Assembly: GCF_000499845.2 (NCBI RefSeq)
Contig: NC_023758.2
Span: forward strand, 38,086,108 to 38,150,107
Direction: 5' to 3'
From: Phaseolus vulgaris
Lineage: Eukaryota; Streptophyta; Magnoliopsida; Fabales; Fabaceae
Length of the DNA stretch: 64,000 nucleotides
Shown: in pieces, positions 60,540 to 64,000 of the stretch
How positions within the stretch are numbered: the first letter of the stretch is position 1
How the letters are laid out: each line of letters starts with the position of its first letter
Translations under genes and position numbers: made by a program
The notes under the pieces: model-generated
What the model was told of the DNA's origin: nothing
What the model saw: only the letters and a program-made list of their open reading frames with translations
Databases searched by the model: none

Positions 60540-62072
60540 TCAATAAAAGCATGTAACAACCGGTTGAAACGATTTTTTAACCGATTGTTTTTCTGGAAAA
60601 TTTGAAAAAGGTTTTGCAATTTTTTTCTCTTTGCTTTGAGGATAAAATCCCAAACCTGTTTTTCCAAAAACACATTTTTGTGAGGCTAAAACATCTTCAA
60701 AGTTGGACTTTCCAGTTGTAAGCTTGTCCAAGGTTTTCAAAAGATAGCAAATCTTCTTTTCAAGAAGCTCACAATTTTCACAACTCATTTTCTCACAACT
60801 GCAAGAAGAATTCTTGTAGATTAAATCCAAATGTTCTAAATCTTCATTGGTTTTGTACAGGTCTTTCTCAAGATCCTTAACTTTATTTTCTAACCAGTTA
60901 TTTAATCCTTTCAACCGGTGTAGAGAAAGGGCCAATCGGTTGGCTTCATCATGAGTTTCATAAAAAGCATTAAGCAATTGATCATAGGTGGTACCTTTAC
61001 TTGTTGAAGTAGAATCCACACTACTTGTTACTGATGCTAGAAGACAAAGATTAGCTTCCTCATCATGTGAAGAGCTTGAGGATGAGACAACATTGTCATC
61101 CCATGCTATATAAGATTTCTTTGCTTTTCCCTTTTTCTCCCTTTTGAAGTCTCCCTTTTCTTTGACTTCATTATTTGGGAATTTAGACTTAATATGTCCC
61201 TGTTCAGCACAACCATAGCAGGTATACTTATTAGAATTGAATTCACTAGGTTTCTTTGAATCATACCTTTTAGAAGCTTGTTTCTTTCTCAAGAATTTGC
61301 TGAATTTTCTTGATAACAAACTTATGTTTTCCTCTTCACTTTCATTGGAAACATGTTGCTGTTTGCTAGCTTTGAGTGTTATGCTCTTGTTATTCTTTTC
61401 TTCACTCTCTTGAACAACAAGCCTTTGAATCTCAATTCCATGCTCTCTTAGTTTTCCGAAAAGAGATGCCATAGTCATTGAAGTGAGATCCTTTGATTCT
61501 GAAATGGCAGTAACCTTTGGTTGCCATGTTCTATCAAGACACTTTAGTACCTTGATGTTGAGTTCTTCTTCATCAAAATTCTTACCAAGACTCATAAGGT
61601 GATTCACAATGTGAGAGAACCTCTTTTGCACATCACATATTGATTCTCCCTTCTGCATTCTGAAGAGTTCATACTCCTGGATCAGAGCATGCTTCCTAAC
61701 TCTCTTTACATCATTTGTGCGTTCATGTGTGACCTCCAAGATGTCCCACATTTCTTGGGCCGAGCTACATTGTGAAACCCTGTAAAACTCATCACAACTT
61801 AGAGCAGATGTTAAAATATTTTTAGCTATCCAATCAAACTTAGCTTTCTTACATTCTGCCTCTGTCCATTCAGATGAAGGTTTATCAACTAAAACATCAT
61901 CTTTCTTAACTTGAGGTACAAAAGGACTATTTTCAATTGACTCCCAAATGCCTTTGTCAGTTGAATGTATAAAAATCTTCATTTTAACTTTCCAAAATTG
62001 GTAATTAACTCCACAAAACAAAGGTGGCCTGTTTATTGAGGCTCTTTCCCCAAAGGGCATTTTATCAGCCAT
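60540..62072 (-). CDS. Retrotransposon gag polyprotein (DUF4219/UBN2 type), 510 aa
   Basis: Start chosen at ATG 62072-62070 (MADKMPFGERASINRPPLF), 69 bp inside the 5' LTR; upstream codons run into the LTR. Residues about 13-35 (PPLFCGVNYQFWKVKMK) are the DUF4219 motif. UBN2 follows, to about residue 220 (SAQEMWDILEVTHE, YELFRMQKGES). A zinc knuckle CYGCAEQGHIKSKF has Phe where the last Cys should be. The C-terminal third is Ser- and Lys-rich with a coiled-coil-like part (LENKVKDLEKDLYKTNEDLEHL). The frame ends at CFY-TGA. That TGA lies where the second Cys of another knuckle (CFY-x-MKKGHFVKYC) is expected, so this gag is truncated. Gag would form the particle that packages the element's RNA. 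Confidence 0.85.
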   Translation of the reverse strand: MADKMPFGERASINRPPLFCGVNYQFWKVKMKIFIHSTDKGIWESIENSPFVPQVKKDDVLVDKPSSEWTEAECKKAKFDWIAKNILTSALSCDEFYRVSQCSSAQEMWDILEVTHERTNDVKRVRKHALIQEYELFRMQKGESICDVQKRFSHIVNHLMSLGKNFDEEELNIKVLKCLDRTWQPKVTAISESKDLTSMTMASLFGKLREHGIEIQRLVVQESEEKNNKSITLKASKQQHVSNESEEENISLLSRKFSKFLRKKQASKRYDSKKPSEFNSNKYTCYGCAEQGHIKSKFPNNEVKEKGDFKREKKGKAKKSYIAWDDNVVSSSSSSHDEEANLCLLASVTSSVDSTSTSKGTTYDQLLNAFYETHDEANRLALSLHRLKGLNNWLENKVKDLEKDLYKTNEDLEHLDLIYKNSSCSCEKMSCENCELLEKKICYLLKTLDKLTTGKSNFEDVLASQKCVFGKTGLGFYPQSKEKKIAKPFSNFPEKQSVKKSFQPVVTCFY

Positions 62073-62126
62073 CAAAAGATTTTCAAAAACCAGAAATAAA
62101 AAACTTGAGTAACTTTCAAGAACCTT

Positions 62127-62139
62127 GCTCTTGATGCCA
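62127..62139 (-). promoter_or_regulatory. Primer-binding site of the gag-only retrotransposon
   Basis: TGGCATCAAGAGC, two bases after the 5' LTR. It resembles the initiator-Met site TGGTATCAGAGC with a substitution and an extra base. Confidence 0.6.
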
Positions 62140-62141
62140 GT

Positions 62142-63231
62142 TGTTAGGTTTGATGGCTGCAACAAGAAGGGGGGGGGGGTGAATTGTTTTCAAACTATTT
62201 TCACAAATGCTTTTCTTAAAATGAAACTTTAACAAAGAACTCAAAAAAGCAATTCATAAAAGGAATTCAATAGTCAAACAGAAACTGGAATAAAAAATCA
62301 ATCGGTTAAAACTGCGATTTAACTGGTTGTTTATGACAGCGCAAAATACAAACAGTTTAATGAGAGATGAGATAGAGAGAATTACACATAGAGATTATAC
62401 TGGTTCACTCAATCACAGAGCTACATCCAATCCTTAGTCAAACCACTGAGTTTTCACTATGCAACCAATCACAGATTACACAAACACCACACACAAAGAG
62501 GTGACTTTGAATCCCACAAAGCCTACTCACCCTCTTTGCACACAACAACCACCTCAAGCAAGAATCCCACTGACTTTACACGATTTTACACAGTTATACA
62601 GAATGTTATATGAACAATTAAAAGAACTTGAACACGAATAGAAAACAACTGGTAAAACACAATACACCAGCACCCTAAAGATCAGTTCTTTGAAAGACAA
62701 CAAAGCACAAAGCAATCTTGCTAAAAACGTGGTAGAAACCTTTTCACAAACAGTTTTGTAATCTCTCAAATCAATCTCAACTCAGAGTATCAAAAGTTTT
62801 ACTGTTTCATCAATCTTTAAACGTTTGATAAAAAATATATTTATAATACTTGAAATGCTAATGTTAAAGCAAATCTAAACAACCAAGTAAGTTAAAACAG
62901 ATTTTCAAAAAGATGTTACAAGGACATGCATTTAATCGGTTAAAACCACAATTTAACCGGTTAAATGCTCTTGTCAGTTATAAAACAATTCCAAAACCTT
63001 CTTTGCCAGCTAAGTTACAAACAACCGATTATTTTAAAACTTTAATCAGTTGTTTTTCCCTTTCCATGGATAAACACTTTAATCTTTAAAACTGATTGAA
63101 ATGAGCTTTGTCTGATATTCAAAACTAATCTTTACTAAGATTCTAAACCCTAAACCGAATCTAAACCTAAAACATCACACAGCTTCATGCTTCATTTGGA
63201 TTTGACACATCAAAGCTTCCCATCTTCAACA
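62142..63231 (-). repeat. 5' LTR (element orientation) of the gag-only retrotransposon
   Basis: Similar throughout to 56972-58015. A TATA motif lies at 62845-62838 (minus). Its outer end abuts ACTGG (63232-63236) of the minisatellite. Confidence 0.85.
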
Positions 63232-63910
63232 ACTGGTACTATCACTGGTACTACCAAGGGTATTACCAATGGTGCTACCAACGGTAATCACACTGGTACT
63301 ACAAATGGTACTACCTCTGGTACTACCACTGGTACTACCAATTGCATTATCACTGCTACTACCACTGGTACTACTATTGGTAGTAGCACTAGTAATAGCA
63401 CTTGTACTACCAATGTTACTACCATTGGTTCTACCACTGGTACTACAACTAGTACTACCACTGACGCTACCACTAGTACTCCCACTTGTACTCCCATTGG
63501 TACTACCACTGGTACAACCAATAGTATTACCAGTGGTACTACAACTGGTACTACCACTGGTACTACCAATGGTTCTACCAATGGTACTGCAACTGGTACT
63601 ACCACTGGTTTTACCTATAGTACTACCAATGGTACCACCAATGGTACTACCATTGGTACTGCCACTGGTCTCTGTGGATCGTGGTACCAAGGCCACTCTG
63701 CCACTTAAAATACGCCGTCGCGTATTTAAGTCGTCTGCAAAGGGTTCTACCCGCTGGTCGATAGGAATTGCGCTTCAAGGGGTCTCGCTTAATGGTACTA
63801 CTATAGGTACTACCCATGGTACTACCACTGGTACTGCAACTGGTACTACCAATGGTACTACGAACGATACTACCACTGATACTACCACTAGTACTACCAA
63901 TGGTAGTGTA
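63232..63910. repeat. 12-bp minisatellite, segment 3
   Basis: The same GGTACTACCANT array with a fourth spacer block at about 63667-63793. It stops near 63906 in AATGGTAGTGTAAG; the last 90 bp to the window end hold nothing recognisable. Confidence 0.92.
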
Positions 63911-64000
63911 AGAACTAATGGAAGGAAATAAGAAAAGGCAAAAGGTTATAGCAACTAATTGAACGTAATTGCACAAAATTGTAATACTCATCTTATTCAT

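Larger units (their letters stand above)
56972..63231 (-). mobile_element. LTR retrotransposon with gag and an accessory ORF but no pol (non-autonomous)
   Basis: LTRs at 62142-63231 (5' in element orientation, ~1090 bp) and 56972-58015 (3', ~1044 bp) have TG/CA ends and are similar throughout. A length difference of about 45-50 bp lies near 62240-62300. Primer site TGGCATCAAGAGC: 62139-62127. Polypurine tract ATAGGGGAGGAT: 58027-58016. Between them are gag (60540-62072) and a second ORF (58534-59589). No protease, integrase or reverse transcriptase motif was seen in the 4.1-kb interior. Gag of the DUF4219/UBN2 type points to the copia (Tnt1/SIRE-like) lineage. Movement would need enzymes supplied by a relative. 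Confidence 0.85.

Noticed and set aside
63226..63931. Long Gly-Ser-Thr and Val-Leu-Pro ORFs in the right minisatellite
   Set aside because: They follow from a stop-free 12-bp tandem unit, occur in all frames and show no start context or domain.
1..64000. CRISPR arrays, bacterial operons, ribosome-binding sites
   Set aside because: Introns, plant gene families and retrotransposons show a plant nuclear genome. The short regular repeats at 54.6-63.9 kb are a contiguous minisatellite, not spaced repeats with unique spacers.

Overview
This window is nuclear DNA from a flowering plant. It shows GT-AG introns, plant-specific gene families, long AT-rich spacers and many decayed retrotransposons. The protein sequences, and LTRs carrying the motif AACCGATTGTTT, suggest a papilionoid legume, most likely the Phaseolus/Vigna group. 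That placement is inference from pattern recognition, not a database match.

Layout: (1) 103-1545, minus: a single-exon nuclear-type J-domain-like protein with a degenerate HPD site and a zinc ribbon. (2) 3841-8189: a decayed short-LTR Ty1/copia element. (3) About 10160-11446, minus: a dead PIF/Harbinger ALP1-like transposase. (4) 13.1-28.3 kb, plus: an SVP/AGL24/JOINTLESS-type MIKC MADS-box gene with eight coding exons. Its 9.8-kb second coding intron holds a fold-back element with a CACTA element nested in it, followed by a 5'-truncated LINE. (5) 29.4-33.7 kb: a TRIM-type LTR and two more copia fragments. (6) 35641-42861, plus: a complete 13-exon Rab GDP-dissociation inhibitor of 445 residues. 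(7) 43902 to about 47330, minus: a Ycf20-like chloroplast protein with an inferred long 5'-UTR intron containing a BED-finger transposase relic. (8) 48281-49863, plus: an MDP1-type HAD phosphatase. (9) 50679-53915, minus: a six-exon, four-helix membrane protein resembling the TVP15/COPI-associated family. Direct repeats flank its fifth exon. (10) 54.6-63.9 kb: a 12-bp minisatellite with ~125-bp spacer blocks. It is split by a solo LTR with a clean 5-bp target duplication and by a 6.3-kb LTR retrotransposon on the minus strand. That element has gag and a second plant-transposon-like ORF but no recognisable protease, integrase or reverse transcriptase.

The cellular genes are ordinary single-copy plant genes and do not form a functional cluster. 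The most unusual material is the compound minisatellite/retroelement block at the right end, including an LTR that runs into a second copy of the element's own leader. Also unusual are two tiny LINE-tail insertions flanked by target duplications. No CRISPR array, tRNA or rRNA gene was recognised.

Exon coordinates were assigned by eye from reading-frame continuity and GT/AG borders. For the MADS, GDI, Ycf20-like, MDP1 and TVP15-like genes all exon phases join without a frame break.
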